This document shows, in pieces, positions 54,832 to 63,790 of a stretch of 64,000 nt of DNA. The notes beneath the pieces were generated by a model, which did not search any database, was not told where the DNA came from, and was given only the letters and a program-made list of their open reading frames with translations. The position numbers were made by a program, and so were the translations under genes. Within the stretch, counting starts at the first letter, position 1, and each line of letters opens with the position of its first letter. The stretch comes from Arthrobacter sp. SDTb3-6 (GTDB taxonomy: Bacteria > Actinomycetota > Actinomycetes > Actinomycetales > Micrococcaceae): contig NZ_JAAMFN010000020.1 in NCBI RefSeq assembly GCF_013376095.1, positions 20,420 through 84,419 on the forward strand, given 5' to 3'.

Positions 54832-56079
54832 TTAGTCCCGGGGGGCTCCCAGCACCACGTGGGAGCGGCTGTGGGTGAGGTAGTCGTCGGCCCAGGAGAT
54901 GAGCGCGCTGATGCGCTGGCGGTTGCCGGACAGCAGCACCACGTGCACGCCGAGCCAAGCCAGGAACGCCAGCGGGCCCTGCATTTCGATGCGCTTGCGG
55001 CCAATCTCGGCCACCGCCGCGCCGCGGCCGATCATGGCCATGTAGCCCTTGTCCCGGTAGGCGAAGGGTTCGCGCTGCCCGCCGGTGAGATCGGCGCGGA
55101 TGTTGCGGGCAGCCCACTTGCCTGCCTGCTGGGCACAGGAGCCGAGCTGGGGAAGCTTGTCCCCGCGGGCGTCGGTCATGTTCGCCGCATCCCCGAGGAC
55201 GTAGACGCCCGGCGCGCCCGGCGCGGTCAGGTCCGGGTTGACGTCGATCCGGCCGCCGCGTCCCTGGTCCAGGCCGGACCCGGCGACGACGGCCCCGGCC
55301 TTGAGCCCGCCGGCCCACACGGTGATCTGGCTGGGCAGGGAGGTGCCGTCGGCAAAGTCCACCCCGTCAGGTCGGACTTCCGTCACGCCGGAGCCCATCT
55401 TGAGCCTGACGCCTGCCTGTTGCAGGTGCCTGGCGGCGTAGGCCTTGTTTTTGTCGGCGAACGCATTCAGCACATTGGGCACCATGTCGACCAGGTGGAC
55501 GCTGGAGTTGGCCGCGACGCCGTCGGAGTAGTACTTGGGGATCACGTACTTGAAGTTTTCGGCGATGGCGCCGGCGGTCTCCACGCCGGTGGGTCCGCCG
55601 CCGACCACCACGACGTGGACTCCCCCGCTGCTGCCGTTGCGCTGGGCTGCGTCGAGGGCGTGGACCATGGCGTTGCCGAGGCGCACGGCATCAGTCACCG
55701 AATACAGGGGGTAGGCGTGTTCCTCGGCGCCGGGGGTGTTGAAGTAGTTGGCCGCGGCGCCGGCGGCCAGGACCAGGATCTTGGCGTGGAAGGTGTCCCC
55801 GTCGGTGGTGGTGACGGTGTGCGCCTGGACGTCCACGGCGGCCACGTTGGCGGTGAGCACGCTGGCGCTGGGGTAGCGCTGGAACATGCCCCGGAACGTC
55901 CGCGTGACGTCCGAGACCCCGATCTGCGCCGTGGCCACCTGGTACAGCAGCGGCTGGAACTGGTGGTAGTTGTTGCGGTCGATCAGCAGCACTTTCACGC
56001 CGCTGCGGCCAAGAGCCTTGACGGCGGCCACGCCGGCAAAGCCGCCGCCCACCACGATGACCTCGAATGACTTGTCCAT
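54832..56079 (-). CDS. ndh: Type II NADH dehydrogenase-like FAD oxidoreductase
   Basis: A 415-residue flavoprotein with two dinucleotide folds: VVGGGFAGVAA near residue 10 for FAD and VVVGGGPTGVETAG near 160 for NAD(H). YHQFQPLLYQVATA, VWAGGLKA and VYVLGDAAN are typical of NDH-2 enzymes, which pass electrons from NADH to quinone at the membrane surface without pumping protons. The ATG follows AGGGTGGGTAA, 32 bp after the eis-like gene. It supports the respiratory theme with ctaA and ctaB. Confidence 0.9.
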   Translation of the reverse strand: MDKSFEVIVVGGGFAGVAAVKALGRSGVKVLLIDRNNYHQFQPLLYQVATAQIGVSDVTRTFRGMFQRYPSASVLTANVAAVDVQAHTVTTTDGDTFHAKILVLAAGAAANYFNTPGAEEHAYPLYSVTDAVRLGNAMVHALDAAQRNGSSGGVHVVVVGGGPTGVETAGAIAENFKYVIPKYYSDGVAANSSVHLVDMVPNVLNAFADKNKAYAARHLQQAGVRLKMGSGVTEVRPDGVDFADGTSLPSQITVWAGGLKAGAVVAGSGLDQGRGGRIDVNPDLTAPGAPGVYVLGDAANMTDARGDKLPQLGSCAQQAGKWAARNIRADLTGGQREPFAYRDKGYMAMIGRGAAVAEIGRKRIEMQGPLAFLAWLGVHVVLLSGNRQRISALISWADDYLTHSRSHVVLGAPRD

Positions 56080-56111
56080 TTACCCACCCTGCCACGCCGG
56101 GGCGGCCAAGG

Positions 56112-57458
56112 CTAGAAGTTTGTCAGGCTGTGGGCGGAAACGGACCGGGCGGTCAGGACGTCAAACCGCGCCGCGGCGCCGGGGGCTTCCTCCCGGATGC
56201 GCCCGGCGGCGAGCAGGGTCCGGGCCGTGACGGCGCCCAGGTACAGGCTGGAGAGCTCGCTGACGCCCAGGGACAGCTCCGCCGCCACGGAGCCGTCTTC
56301 CGGGCGGCGGGTCACCGTTGCCGTGCCGTGGGCCACCTCGATGGTGAACAGGCCCGAGGCATGCCCCAGCGGGTCGCCGACGTGGAGGGTGATCCTGCCG
56401 CCGGCTGAGTAGGGGCGGGCGGCCAGGGCTGCCGGGACGTCGAGGATGCGCAGCCACAGGTGGTCCTCCGTCTGCTTCCGCTGGTAGTCCCGCTTGGCGG
56501 CCATGGCCCATTCCAGCGGGTCCACCTCCGGCGCCATGTCCCAGGTGACCCGGTCAATCAGGTCAAGCGAGCCGAGGTAGTTCCACAGCGCCAGGTAGGC
56601 GCCCTCCCCCGCCGCCAGCAGGTCCACGATCCTGACCGTGCGCGGGGTGGCCGTTTCATCCGGCCGGTAGCTGACATAGCCGTCCACGGCGCCGGAGGCA
56701 TCGTAGTGCAGCGCTGCGCGGACGTTCCGGGCCGGCTCCATGGACCCGTAGTTGCCCTGCCCGGAGGCCACGAGGCGGTACATGTCGTGCCTGCCGATGG
56801 AACCGAAGGTGGCGGCATGGACGCGGGCGAAGAGTTCGTTGTGGAGGTCCCGCACGGCCAGCACGTCGGCCACCTCCACCGTGCCGTGGGCGGCGGCGGC
56901 CGGGTTGTGGAAGGAAATCCCGCCCCGGCTGGCCACCTCCACCGTGCACACGTGCGTGGCCACGCCAAAGCCGAACCTGCCGTAGATCACCGCTTCGGAC
57001 GCCGTAAGGGCGGCCAGGGGCAGGCCCGCCGCCTTGGCCTGGGCCAGGTCGGAGCTGATCATGGCGCGCAGCAGCCCGCGGCGGCGGTGGCTGGGGCGTA
57101 CGGTCACGGCCGTGATCTGGTGCACCGGCAGGAGCGTCCCGCCGCCCACGTTGAGGTTCTTGCGGTGGTAGGCGTAGGTGGCCACGGGGTACTCCGGCCC
57201 CCAGGCACCCGCCGGGGCCGCTGCGTCGCTGAGGTAGGCGCCCGTGGCCATGCGCCCGTCAACCTGCTCGTGCAATGCATATTTGGCGATGTCCCCCTCG
57301 CTGGGAACGTTGCCGTAGAAGCCCAGCGAAACGGCCTGAGTCCACTTCGCCACCTCGTCCGGGACCCCGCCGTCGTCCGCGGGCCGGACGGGGAAGGTGC
57401 GCAGTTCGTAGGGAAAGGGCCGCGGGTTGCGGGTGGAGGGTTCGCGTTCCGTGCTCAT
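56112..57458 (-). CDS. eis: Eis-like GNAT acetyltransferase
   Basis: A 448-residue three-domain GNAT protein of the Eis family. The first domain has ITAVTVRPSHRRRGLLRAMI for acetyl-CoA, followed by ALTASEAVIYGRFGFG with the family Tyr; the third is a sterol-carrier-like fold. The chain ends in Phe, whose free carboxylate is catalytic in Eis. Eis enzymes acetylate amines, including aminoglycosides in mycobacteria; the substrate here is not known. The ATG follows AAAGGACCACC, 47 bp after polA. Confidence 0.85.
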   Translation of the reverse strand: MSTEREPSTRNPRPFPYELRTFPVRPADDGGVPDEVAKWTQAVSLGFYGNVPSEGDIAKYALHEQVDGRMATGAYLSDAAAPAGAWGPEYPVATYAYHRKNLNVGGGTLLPVHQITAVTVRPSHRRRGLLRAMISSDLAQAKAAGLPLAALTASEAVIYGRFGFGVATHVCTVEVASRGGISFHNPAAAAHGTVEVADVLAVRDLHNELFARVHAATFGSIGRHDMYRLVASGQGNYGSMEPARNVRAALHYDASGAVDGYVSYRPDETATPRTVRIVDLLAAGEGAYLALWNYLGSLDLIDRVTWDMAPEVDPLEWAMAAKRDYQRKQTEDHLWLRILDVPAALAARPYSAGGRITLHVGDPLGHASGLFTIEVAHGTATVTRRPEDGSVAAELSLGVSELSSLYLGAVTARTLLAAGRIREEAPGAAARFDVLTARSVSAHSLTNF

Positions 57459-57505
57459 GGTGGTCCTTTGGTGGAAGGGGCGCAGGGCGGGAGGGGGCTG
57501 GGACG

Positions 57506-60247
57506 TCAGTGCCCGGCGTCGTTCCAGCTGGAGCCGACGCCGACCTGGACTTCCAGGGGCACCAGGAGGTCGGCGGCGGCGCCCATCTGGGCCACCACGA
57601 GCGCCTGGACGGCGTCCCGCTCCCCCGGCCAGACTTCCAGCACCAGTTCGTCGTGGACCTGAAGCAGCATGCGCGACTTGAGCTTTTGCTCCTCGAGGCC
57701 GCCGGCAACACCCAGCATGGCGTGCTTGATGATGTCCGCCGCCGATCCCTGGATGGGCGAGTTCAGGGCCACGCGTTCGGCCAGCTCACGCAGCTGCCGG
57801 TCGGTGCTGGAGAGGTCCGGCAGGTAGCGGCGGCGGCCCTCGATGGTGGACGTGTAGCCGTCAATGCGGGCCTGTTCGACGACGCCGCGCAGGTAGTCGC
57901 GCACGCCGCCGAAGCGGTCGAAGTAGTCCTTGACGAGTGTGCGGGCCTCGTCGACGGAGATCTCCAGCTGCTTCGACAGGCCAAAGCTGGTCAGCCCGTA
58001 GGCCAGGCCGTAGGACATGGCCTTGACCTTGGCGCGCATGGCGGCGGTGACGTCTGCCGGGGCCACGCCGAACACGTGCGAGCCCACATAGCGGTGCAGG
58101 TCCTCGCCCTCCGCGTACGCCTGGATCAGGCCGGCGTCCCCGGAGAGGTGGGCCATGATGCGCATCTCAATCTGGGAGTAGTCCGCGGCGAGCAGGCACT
58201 CGTAACCGTCGCCTACCACGAACATGTCCCGCACCCGGCGGCCTTCCTCGCTGCGGACCGGGATGTTCTGCAGGTTGGGGTTGTTGGAGGACAGCCGGCC
58301 GGTGGCGGCCACGTTTTGCGCGTACGTGGTGTGGATGCGGCCGTCGTCGGCCACGGACTTTTTCAGCGTCTCCACCATCTGGCGCAGCTTGGATGCCTCG
58401 CGGTGCGCCATGAGCTGGGCCAGGAACTCGTGCCCGGTCCTTTCCAGCAGGGCCTTCAGGGAGGCGGCATCGGTGGTGTAGCCGGTCTTGATCTTTTTGG
58501 TCTTCGGCAGGCCGAGTTCTTCAAAGAGGACCTGTTGGAGCTGCTTGGGTGAGCCGAGGTTGACTTCGTGGCCGATGGCCTCGAAGGCGGCGGCCTGGGC
58601 TGCGTCCATGGCGGCGGTGAGGTCGGCCATGAGCGCGTCCAGGCGCTCCCGGGAAATCTCGATGCCGGTCAGTTCCATTTTTGCCAGGACGGCGGCCAGC
58701 GGCAGCTCGAGGTCGGCCAGCAGGTGGTCGGCGCCACGCTCGGTCAGGATGGGGGCGAAATGTTCGCTCAGGAGCAGGGCCACGTAGCCGCGCTGCACGG
58801 CGTCGGCGAACTTGGCGTCTTCCTCCAGGCCCAGGTCCAGCTGGCCGGCGTCGGTGGGGCCGGCCGTGGCAAAGGTGACCTTCAGGTGGACCTGGCTTAG
58901 GTCCGGCAGGTCATAGCTGCGGCGGTCCGGCTGGATCAGGTAGCCGGAGAGGGAGGTGTCGTCCACGACGCCGCCCAGTGACAGCCCGCGCGGGGCCAGG
59001 GCCTTCAGCGCCTCCTTGTATTCGTGGACCACCTTGGGCGCGTCCGACGTCAGCCAGGCGGCCAGTTCCCCCTCGAGGGCCTCGTCCGCCGTGCCCAGTT
59101 CGACGACGGCGGCCGAGTCCGTACGCACGAGGGCCACCGCGACGGCCTCGGTCATGAGCGCAACGCGCTGCGCCAGCACGTCCACGGCGGTGGGCGGCGG
59201 GGGCACGGAACCCTGGTGCCCGGCGTCGAGCCAGGCCTTGAGCGCCGCAGCGTCCGTGACGACCTGGTGGGCGGGCACCTCGTGTCCCTCGCCGTCGTCG
59301 ACCTGCTCCTCCTCGCCGAAGAGGTCGAACAGCCGCTTGCGCAGGGTGTTGAACTGGAGGGCATCGAAAAGTTCCTCCACGGCCTCGCGGTCCGGGCTGC
59401 GAAGCACGGTGTCCTCCAGCGCGACGGGTAGTTCCATGTCGCGCAGCAGGTGGTTCAGGCGGCTGTTGCGCCTGACGTCGTCAACGTGTGCGCGCAGCGA
59501 TTCACCCACCTTGCCGCCAATGGAGTCCAGGTTTCCCAGGATGCCTTCCAGTCCGCCGTACTGCTTGATCCACTTGGCCGCGGTCTTGGGGCCGACGCCG
59601 GGCACGCCGGGGAGGTTGTCGGCCGTTTCACCGACCAGTGCGGCCAGGTCGGAGTAGCGGTTGGGCGGCACGAGGTACTTGGCTTCCACGGCGGCCGCGT
59701 CCATGGGCGGGATGTCGGAGATGCCCTTTTTGGGGTAGAGCACCAGCACCTTGTCGGTGATGAGCTGGAAGGCGTCGCGGTCGCCGGAGACCACCAGCAC
59801 ATCCCAGCCGGCCGCCTCGCCCTGGGCGGAGAGGGTGGCGATGATGTCATCGGCCTCGAAGCCGTCCACGGAAATGGTGGGGATGTTCATGGCGGCCATG
59901 ACCTTGATGATCAGGTCAACCTGGCCGTGGAACTCCTCCGGCGTCTTGTTGCGCCCGCCCTTGTACTCGGTGTACTCGAGCGAGCGGAAGGTGGGGGTGT
60001 CCAGGTCGAAGGCGACCACCACGTGCGTGGGCTTTTGCTGGCGGATCATGGTCAGCAGCATGGACGTGAAGCCGTGGACGGCGTTGGTGTGCTGGCCGGT
60101 GTCCGTGGCAAAGTTTTCCGGCGGCAGGGCATAGAACGCACGGAAGGCCATGGAATGGCCGTCGATCACCAGCAGGCGGGGCTCCCCGCCGGATGCAGCG
60201 GCAGCGGGGGCAGGTGTTTTGGGGGCCGTCTTGGCAGATTGAGTCAC
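57506..60247 (-). CDS. polA: DNA polymerase I
   Basis: A 913-residue Pol I with an N-terminal 5'-3' exonuclease (LLVIDGHSMAFRAFYALP; VDGFEADDIIATL), a degenerate 3'-5' exonuclease middle, and polymerase motifs A (AADYSQIEMR), B (KAMSYGLAYG) and C (VHDELVLEV). In the O-helix Tyr746 replaces the Phe of E. coli Pol I, as in mycobacteria, which predicts poor discrimination against dideoxynucleotides. The GTG at 60247 lies 7 bp after a -10, so it is probably leaderless. It fills gaps after UvrABC repair. Confidence 0.96.
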   Translation of the reverse strand: MTQSAKTAPKTPAPAAAASGGEPRLLVIDGHSMAFRAFYALPPENFATDTGQHTNAVHGFTSMLLTMIRQQKPTHVVVAFDLDTPTFRSLEYTEYKGGRNKTPEEFHGQVDLIIKVMAAMNIPTISVDGFEADDIIATLSAQGEAAGWDVLVVSGDRDAFQLITDKVLVLYPKKGISDIPPMDAAAVEAKYLVPPNRYSDLAALVGETADNLPGVPGVGPKTAAKWIKQYGGLEGILGNLDSIGGKVGESLRAHVDDVRRNSRLNHLLRDMELPVALEDTVLRSPDREAVEELFDALQFNTLRKRLFDLFGEEEQVDDGEGHEVPAHQVVTDAAALKAWLDAGHQGSVPPPPTAVDVLAQRVALMTEAVAVALVRTDSAAVVELGTADEALEGELAAWLTSDAPKVVHEYKEALKALAPRGLSLGGVVDDTSLSGYLIQPDRRSYDLPDLSQVHLKVTFATAGPTDAGQLDLGLEEDAKFADAVQRGYVALLLSEHFAPILTERGADHLLADLELPLAAVLAKMELTGIEISRERLDALMADLTAAMDAAQAAAFEAIGHEVNLGSPKQLQQVLFEELGLPKTKKIKTGYTTDAASLKALLERTGHEFLAQLMAHREASKLRQMVETLKKSVADDGRIHTTYAQNVAATGRLSSNNPNLQNIPVRSEEGRRVRDMFVVGDGYECLLAADYSQIEMRIMAHLSGDAGLIQAYAEGEDLHRYVGSHVFGVAPADVTAAMRAKVKAMSYGLAYGLTSFGLSKQLEISVDEARTLVKDYFDRFGGVRDYLRGVVEQARIDGYTSTIEGRRRYLPDLSSTDRQLRELAERVALNSPIQGSAADIIKHAMLGVAGGLEEQKLKSRMLLQVHDELVLEVWPGERDAVQALVVAQMGAAADLLVPLEVQVGVGSSWNDAGH

Positions 60248-60254
60248 AGGTGCC

Positions 60255-60260
60255 AGCCTA
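60255..60260 (-). promoter_or_regulatory. polA -10, leaderless type
   Basis: TAGGCT on the minus strand ends 7 bp before the GTG start of polA, inside a 19-bp gap shared with the divergent thioesterase gene. Confidence 0.45.
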
Positions 60261-60266
60261 GTCATC

Positions 60267-60725
60267 ATGAACGCTAATTTCACGCCGCAGTCCCTTACCG
60301 CCGAACTTGCCGCCGCGGGGGTGCCGGAGGAGTACCACGAATGGTTCGCGGACGTGGGGGTGGGGGCGCTGGTGGTGAAGATGGGGATCGTGTTTGGCGA
60401 GATGGGTGCCCAGCGCATGACGGCGACCATGCCCGTGGCGGGCAACACCCAGCTTGCCGGGCTGCTGCATGGCGGCGCCCACCTGGTCCTGGCCGAGACG
60501 CTGGGTTCCTTCGCCGCGGCGCTCCATGCGGGCCCGAACCGGCGCCCCGTGGGCATTGAGATTGGCGCCACGCATCACCGCGGCATCAGGGCCGGGCTGG
60601 TCACGGGCACCGCCACCGCCCTGCACCTGGGCCGCAGCCTGGCCACGCACGAGGTGGTCATGACGGACGAAGAGGGCAGGCGGCTCTCCACTGCCAGGAT
60701 CACCAACATGATCCTGGACGCCTGA
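60267..60725 (+). CDS. PaaI/MenI-like hotdog thioesterase
   Basis: A 152-residue single-hotdog protein. GNTQLAGLLHGGAHLVLAET carries the conserved HGG and the acidic residue of PaaI-type thioesterases, and GIEIGATHHRGIRAGLVTG is the second strand pair. It hydrolyses an acyl-CoA; candidates are phenylacetyl-type or 1,4-dihydroxy-2-naphthoyl-CoA of menaquinone synthesis, but no pathway gene is adjacent. It is divergent from polA. Confidence 0.85.
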   Translation: MNANFTPQSLTAELAAAGVPEEYHEWFADVGVGALVVKMGIVFGEMGAQRMTATMPVAGNTQLAGLLHGGAHLVLAETLGSFAAALHAGPNRRPVGIEIGATHHRGIRAGLVTGTATALHLGRSLATHEVVMTDEEGRRLSTARITNMILDA

Positions 60726-60741
60726 TCCCGCCCGTCAAATG

Positions 60742-60796
60742 ACGACGCCGGGCACCCGGCTGCCGCTGGAAGCGGGAGACGGGTGCCCGGCGTCGT
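60742..60796. terminator. Shared terminator between thioesterase and membrane protein genes
   Basis: Arms 60742-60757 and 60781-60796 pair perfectly over 16 bp. The stem lies between two convergent genes and can end transcription from both sides. Confidence 0.75.
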
Positions 60797-60806
60797 ACGT
60801 CAACGG

Positions 60807-61112
60807 CTAATTGCCGAGGCCAAACCAGCCCATCGCGGTCTTGTAGAACACGGGCACAATCAAGACAATCCCGACCGCAACGGCCAGGCCGCATAAGCCG
60901 AAGCTGACCCAGGAGCCCCACTTCGCGATCATGTTGGGGCGGGGGCCGCTGTCCGCGCTGACGGCCGTCAGGCGCACGCCGAGCGAGTACATCAGGACGA
61001 CGAAGCCGGCGCCGATGAGCGTGACGACGGCCACGACGATGAAGCCCTTCCAGTCGATGACGGCCGTGCTGCCGGTGTGGGCTGCCAGATTGGCAATGGT
61101 CGCAAACTGCAT
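60807..61112 (-). CDS. Small membrane protein coupled to PiT transporter
   Basis: A 101-residue protein with two hydrophobic segments (GFIVVAVVTLIGAGFVVLMY; WVSFGLCGLAVAVGIVLIV) and no recognisable domain. The ATG overlaps the stop of the phosphate transporter gene by one base (TAATG), so the two are co-translated. It may be an accessory or stabilising subunit of the transporter; this is inference from gene order only. Confidence 0.75.
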   Translation of the reverse strand: MQFATIANLAAHTGSTAVIDWKGFIVVAVVTLIGAGFVVLMYSLGVRLTAVSADSGPRPNMIAKWGSWVSFGLCGLAVAVGIVLIVPVFYKTAMGWFGLGN

Positions 61113-62494
61113 TACTTCACCTTCCTGCTGTCCTGCTTCTTGCCTGACTTTTGGCTCCCGGCAGCAGCGGCCGCCTTGGTCATGGCCTTCAGGACGGCGG
61201 TGTCCGCCTGGTCGACGGCAGCCTGGGCCTTGGCCCGGATTTCGGCTGTTTCGGCGGCACGGCGTGCGGCCTTCGCGGCCTGTTTCTCCGCCGCGCGGGC
61301 CTTGGCAGCCAGGCGCTCACGTTCCTTCTTGCTGGGGATGTGAAGGGCCTCGCCGACGGCGTCGACGTCGCTGATCGCGTTGCTGTGGTCGACCGCTTCG
61401 CGCTGCGAGAGGTAGAACATGACGAGGATGGCGCCCAGGCCCAGGATGGCCACGATGACGACGCCCACGGTGCCGGTCCGGATCAAGAGGGCGGCGAGTC
61501 CGCCGACCACCGCCGCGGCGGGCAGTGTGAACAGCCAGCCGAGGCTGATCTTGCCGATGGCGCCCCACCGGACGGTGGAGCCCTTGCGGCCCAGGCCGGA
61601 GCCGATGACGGAGCCGGATGCGACGTGCGTGGTGGAGAGTGCGAAGCCGAGGTGGCTGGAGGCGAGGATGGCGGCGGCCGTGCTGGTTTCCGCGGCGAAT
61701 CCCTGGGCCGGCTTCACGTCGGTGAGCCCGGAGCCGAGGGTGCGGATGATGCGCCAGCCGCCGGCGTACGTGCCGCCGGCAATGGCGAGGGCGCAGGCCG
61801 TGATGACCCAGATGTGGGGTCCGGTGCCCGGGGCCTGCAGCTGGGAGGCGATGAGCACCAGGGTGATGACACCCATGGTCTTCTGGGCGTCGTTGGTGCC
61901 GTGGGCCAGCGCCACGAGGGATGAGCTGAACACCTGGCCGTGCCTGAAGCCGCCACGTTTCTGGGTGAGCTTGTCTCCGGAGTCGGGGTCGGAGCGGCGC
62001 GTGATGGCGTAGGCCATCCTGGTGCACAGGTAGGCCACGCCACCGGCGACGGCGGGTGCCAACAACGCCGGGATGATCACCTTGGACAGGACCACCAGGA
62101 AGTTGACGGCGCCGAAGGACCAGCTGCCAACTATGGCGGCCCCGATCAGCCCGCCAAACAGGGCATGCGAGGAACTGGAAGGCAGCCCCAGCAGCCAGGT
62201 GAACAGGTTCCACAGCACGGCGCCCATGAGCCCGGCAAAAATCATCTCCGGGGTGATGGCGACGCCGCCGGGGCCCTCATTGATGATGCCGCCCGAGATG
62301 GTCTTGGCGACCTCCGTCGAGAGGAAGGCCCCCACCAGGTTCAGGATGGCGGCCAGGGCCACGGCCGTCTTGGGCTTGATGGCACCGGTGGCGATGGGGG
62401 TTGCCATGGCGTTGGCGGTGTCGTGAAAGCCATTCGTGAAGTCAAAGAAGAGGGCCAGTGCAATGACAAGCACGACCATGAAGGTGAGATCCAC
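61112..62494 (-). CDS. pit: PiT-family inorganic phosphate transporter
   Basis: A 460-residue PiT permease. The two signature repeats are visible: FTNGFHDTANAMATPIATGA near the start and VALAHGTNDAQKTMGV in the middle, each contributing to phosphate/cation binding, with about ten membrane segments. After residue 385 a 75-residue Lys/Ala/Arg-rich tail is predicted to be helical and cytosolic. The GTG start has a weak GGATCGCGG upstream. Low-affinity phosphate (or metal-phosphate) uptake is expected. Confidence 0.92.
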   Translation of the reverse strand: MDLTFMVVLVIALALFFDFTNGFHDTANAMATPIATGAIKPKTAVALAAILNLVGAFLSTEVAKTISGGIINEGPGGVAITPEMIFAGLMGAVLWNLFTWLLGLPSSSSHALFGGLIGAAIVGSWSFGAVNFLVVLSKVIIPALLAPAVAGGVAYLCTRMAYAITRRSDPDSGDKLTQKRGGFRHGQVFSSSLVALAHGTNDAQKTMGVITLVLIASQLQAPGTGPHIWVITACALAIAGGTYAGGWRIIRTLGSGLTDVKPAQGFAAETSTAAAILASSHLGFALSTTHVASGSVIGSGLGRKGSTVRWGAIGKISLGWLFTLPAAAVVGGLAALLIRTGTVGVVIVAILGLGAILVMFYLSQREAVDHSNAISDVDAVGEALHIPSKKERERLAAKARAAEKQAAKAARRAAETAEIRAKAQAAVDQADTAVLKAMTKAAAAAGSQKSGKKQDSRKVK

Positions 62495-62782
62495 CCGCGA
62501 TCCATTTCTATTGAGGGCAAAAGCGAAGCTTCAAAGAGTCTAGTCGGACACGGACGCCAGCGGACCCGCACACCCTGCATGGAGGTGCCCCTTGAACAGA
62601 ACTAACCTTACGATCCTACGACTGTTTTCCTGAGCACAGGAATTGTGGAAAGGGCATTTCCCGCCCGCTGGCCGCCCACACGGGAGGCGGCCGCGCTACG
62701 CTACATGCCATGGGGCAGGAATGGTCCCCGCCGTTGGGTGCCGCTGCGGACAATGTCCGGTTGAGAGGATGGATGGAACGCT
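62495..62782. other. Intergenic region between divergent pit and pirin genes
   Basis: A 288-bp gap. On the minus strand TAGACT (62542-62537) could be the pit -10. The middle (62590-62640) is relatively AT-rich with several promoter-like hexamers on both strands. A short plus-strand reading frame (62710-62790) precedes pirin and is listed separately. Confidence 0.4.
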
Positions 62783-62790
62783 GTGAGTAA
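62710..62790 (+). CDS. Possible leaderless upstream ORF before pirin
   Basis: A 26-codon frame from ATG 62710 to TAA 62788-62790. A -10-like TACGCT (62697-62702) ends 7 bp before the ATG, and the stop overlaps the pirin GTG region by 8 bp, so translation of the short frame could influence pirin initiation. The peptide has two Trp and one C-terminal Cys-Glu but no known motif. It may also be chance. Confidence 0.3.
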   Translation: MGQEWSPPLGAAADNVRLRGWMERCE

Positions 62791-63769
62791 CTTGGAGACA
62801 TCCCCCCAGGAGCTGGTTTGCCCCAGCAGTCCGGGCACTCTGGAAGTTTTGGAACCGCGCATGGTGCCGCTCGGAGGGCCGCGGGCCATGACGGTACGCA
62901 GGACGCTTCCCCAGCGTCAGCGTTCCCTGATCGGCGCCTGGTGCTTTGTTGACCACTACGGCCCGGACGACGTCGCCAGCACGGGAGGCATGTCCGTCCC
63001 GCCGCACCCGCACACCGGCCTGCAGACCGTGAGCTGGCTTTTCACCGGTGAAATCGAGCATGCCGACAGTGCCGGATATCACGCCATGGTTCGCCCCGGC
63101 GAGCTGAACCTGATGACTGCAGGGCGCGGAATCAGCCATTCGGAGTACTCCACGCAGGAGACCACCACGCTGCACGGGGCCCAATTGTGGGTGGCCCTGC
63201 CGGACGGTGCACGGTTCATGGAGCCGGCTTTTGACCATTACCGTCCCGTCCCCCTGGCGCTGCCCGGCGCCAGCCTGAGCGTCTTTCTGGGCTCCCTGGC
63301 CGGGGCGGTCTCCCCCGTGGTGACCCACACGCCCCTCCTGGGCGCCGAGTTGGTGCTCGACGCCGGTGCTTCCTTGACGCTCGAAGTTGACCCCTCGTTT
63401 GAGCATGGCTTCCTGGTGGACGCGGGGGCCGTGACCGTTTCCGGGCAGGTCCTGGACAGGCATCAGTTGGGGTACGTGGGTCCTGGCCGTGATTCTCTTT
63501 CCCTGGTGGCCGGTCCTGTTCCCGTCCGGCTGCTGTTGATTGGCGGCACTCCCCTGGGCGAATCCATTGTCATGTGGTGGAACTTTGTTGGCCGCACCCA
63601 CGACGAAATTGTTGCCGCGCGAAAGGCCTGGCAGGCCGAAATCGGGGCTGAAGAGGGTGCCACTTCCGCCGGGCAGCTCTTTGGCCTGCCGGCAGACGAA
63701 GTGGATCCCCCGCTACCGGCACCCGCCCTTCCCACAGTGAAGCTGCGGCCGAGGACAAATCCGAACTGA
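62783..63769 (+). CDS. Pirin-family protein
   Basis: A 328-residue bicupin. The N-terminal cupin has metal ligands His75 and His77 in PPHPHTGLQTV and His119 and Glu121 in GISHSEYS, with the spacing of human pirin and bacterial quercetinase-like pirins. A C-terminal pirin domain follows (VRLLLIGGTPLGESIVMWWNFV). Functions range from quercetin dioxygenase to redox-linked regulation; none can be chosen here. The start is GTG with GGAACGCT before it. It converges on the partial HNH gene 21 bp away. Confidence 0.9.
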   Translation: MSNLETSPQELVCPSSPGTLEVLEPRMVPLGGPRAMTVRRTLPQRQRSLIGAWCFVDHYGPDDVASTGGMSVPPHPHTGLQTVSWLFTGEIEHADSAGYHAMVRPGELNLMTAGRGISHSEYSTQETTTLHGAQLWVALPDGARFMEPAFDHYRPVPLALPGASLSVFLGSLAGAVSPVVTHTPLLGAELVLDAGASLTLEVDPSFEHGFLVDAGAVTVSGQVLDRHQLGYVGPGRDSLSLVAGPVPVRLLLIGGTPLGESIVMWWNFVGRTHDEIVAARKAWQAEIGAEEGATSAGQLFGLPADEVDPPLPAPALPTVKLRPRTNPN

Positions 63770-63790
63770 CGTGGCCGGGTGGCCTGGTTG

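Noticed and set aside
60259..60264. TAGTCA as a leaderless -10 for the thioesterase gene
   Set aside because: It ends only 2 bp before the ATG, too close for a start at or before the codon, and the sixth base is not T.
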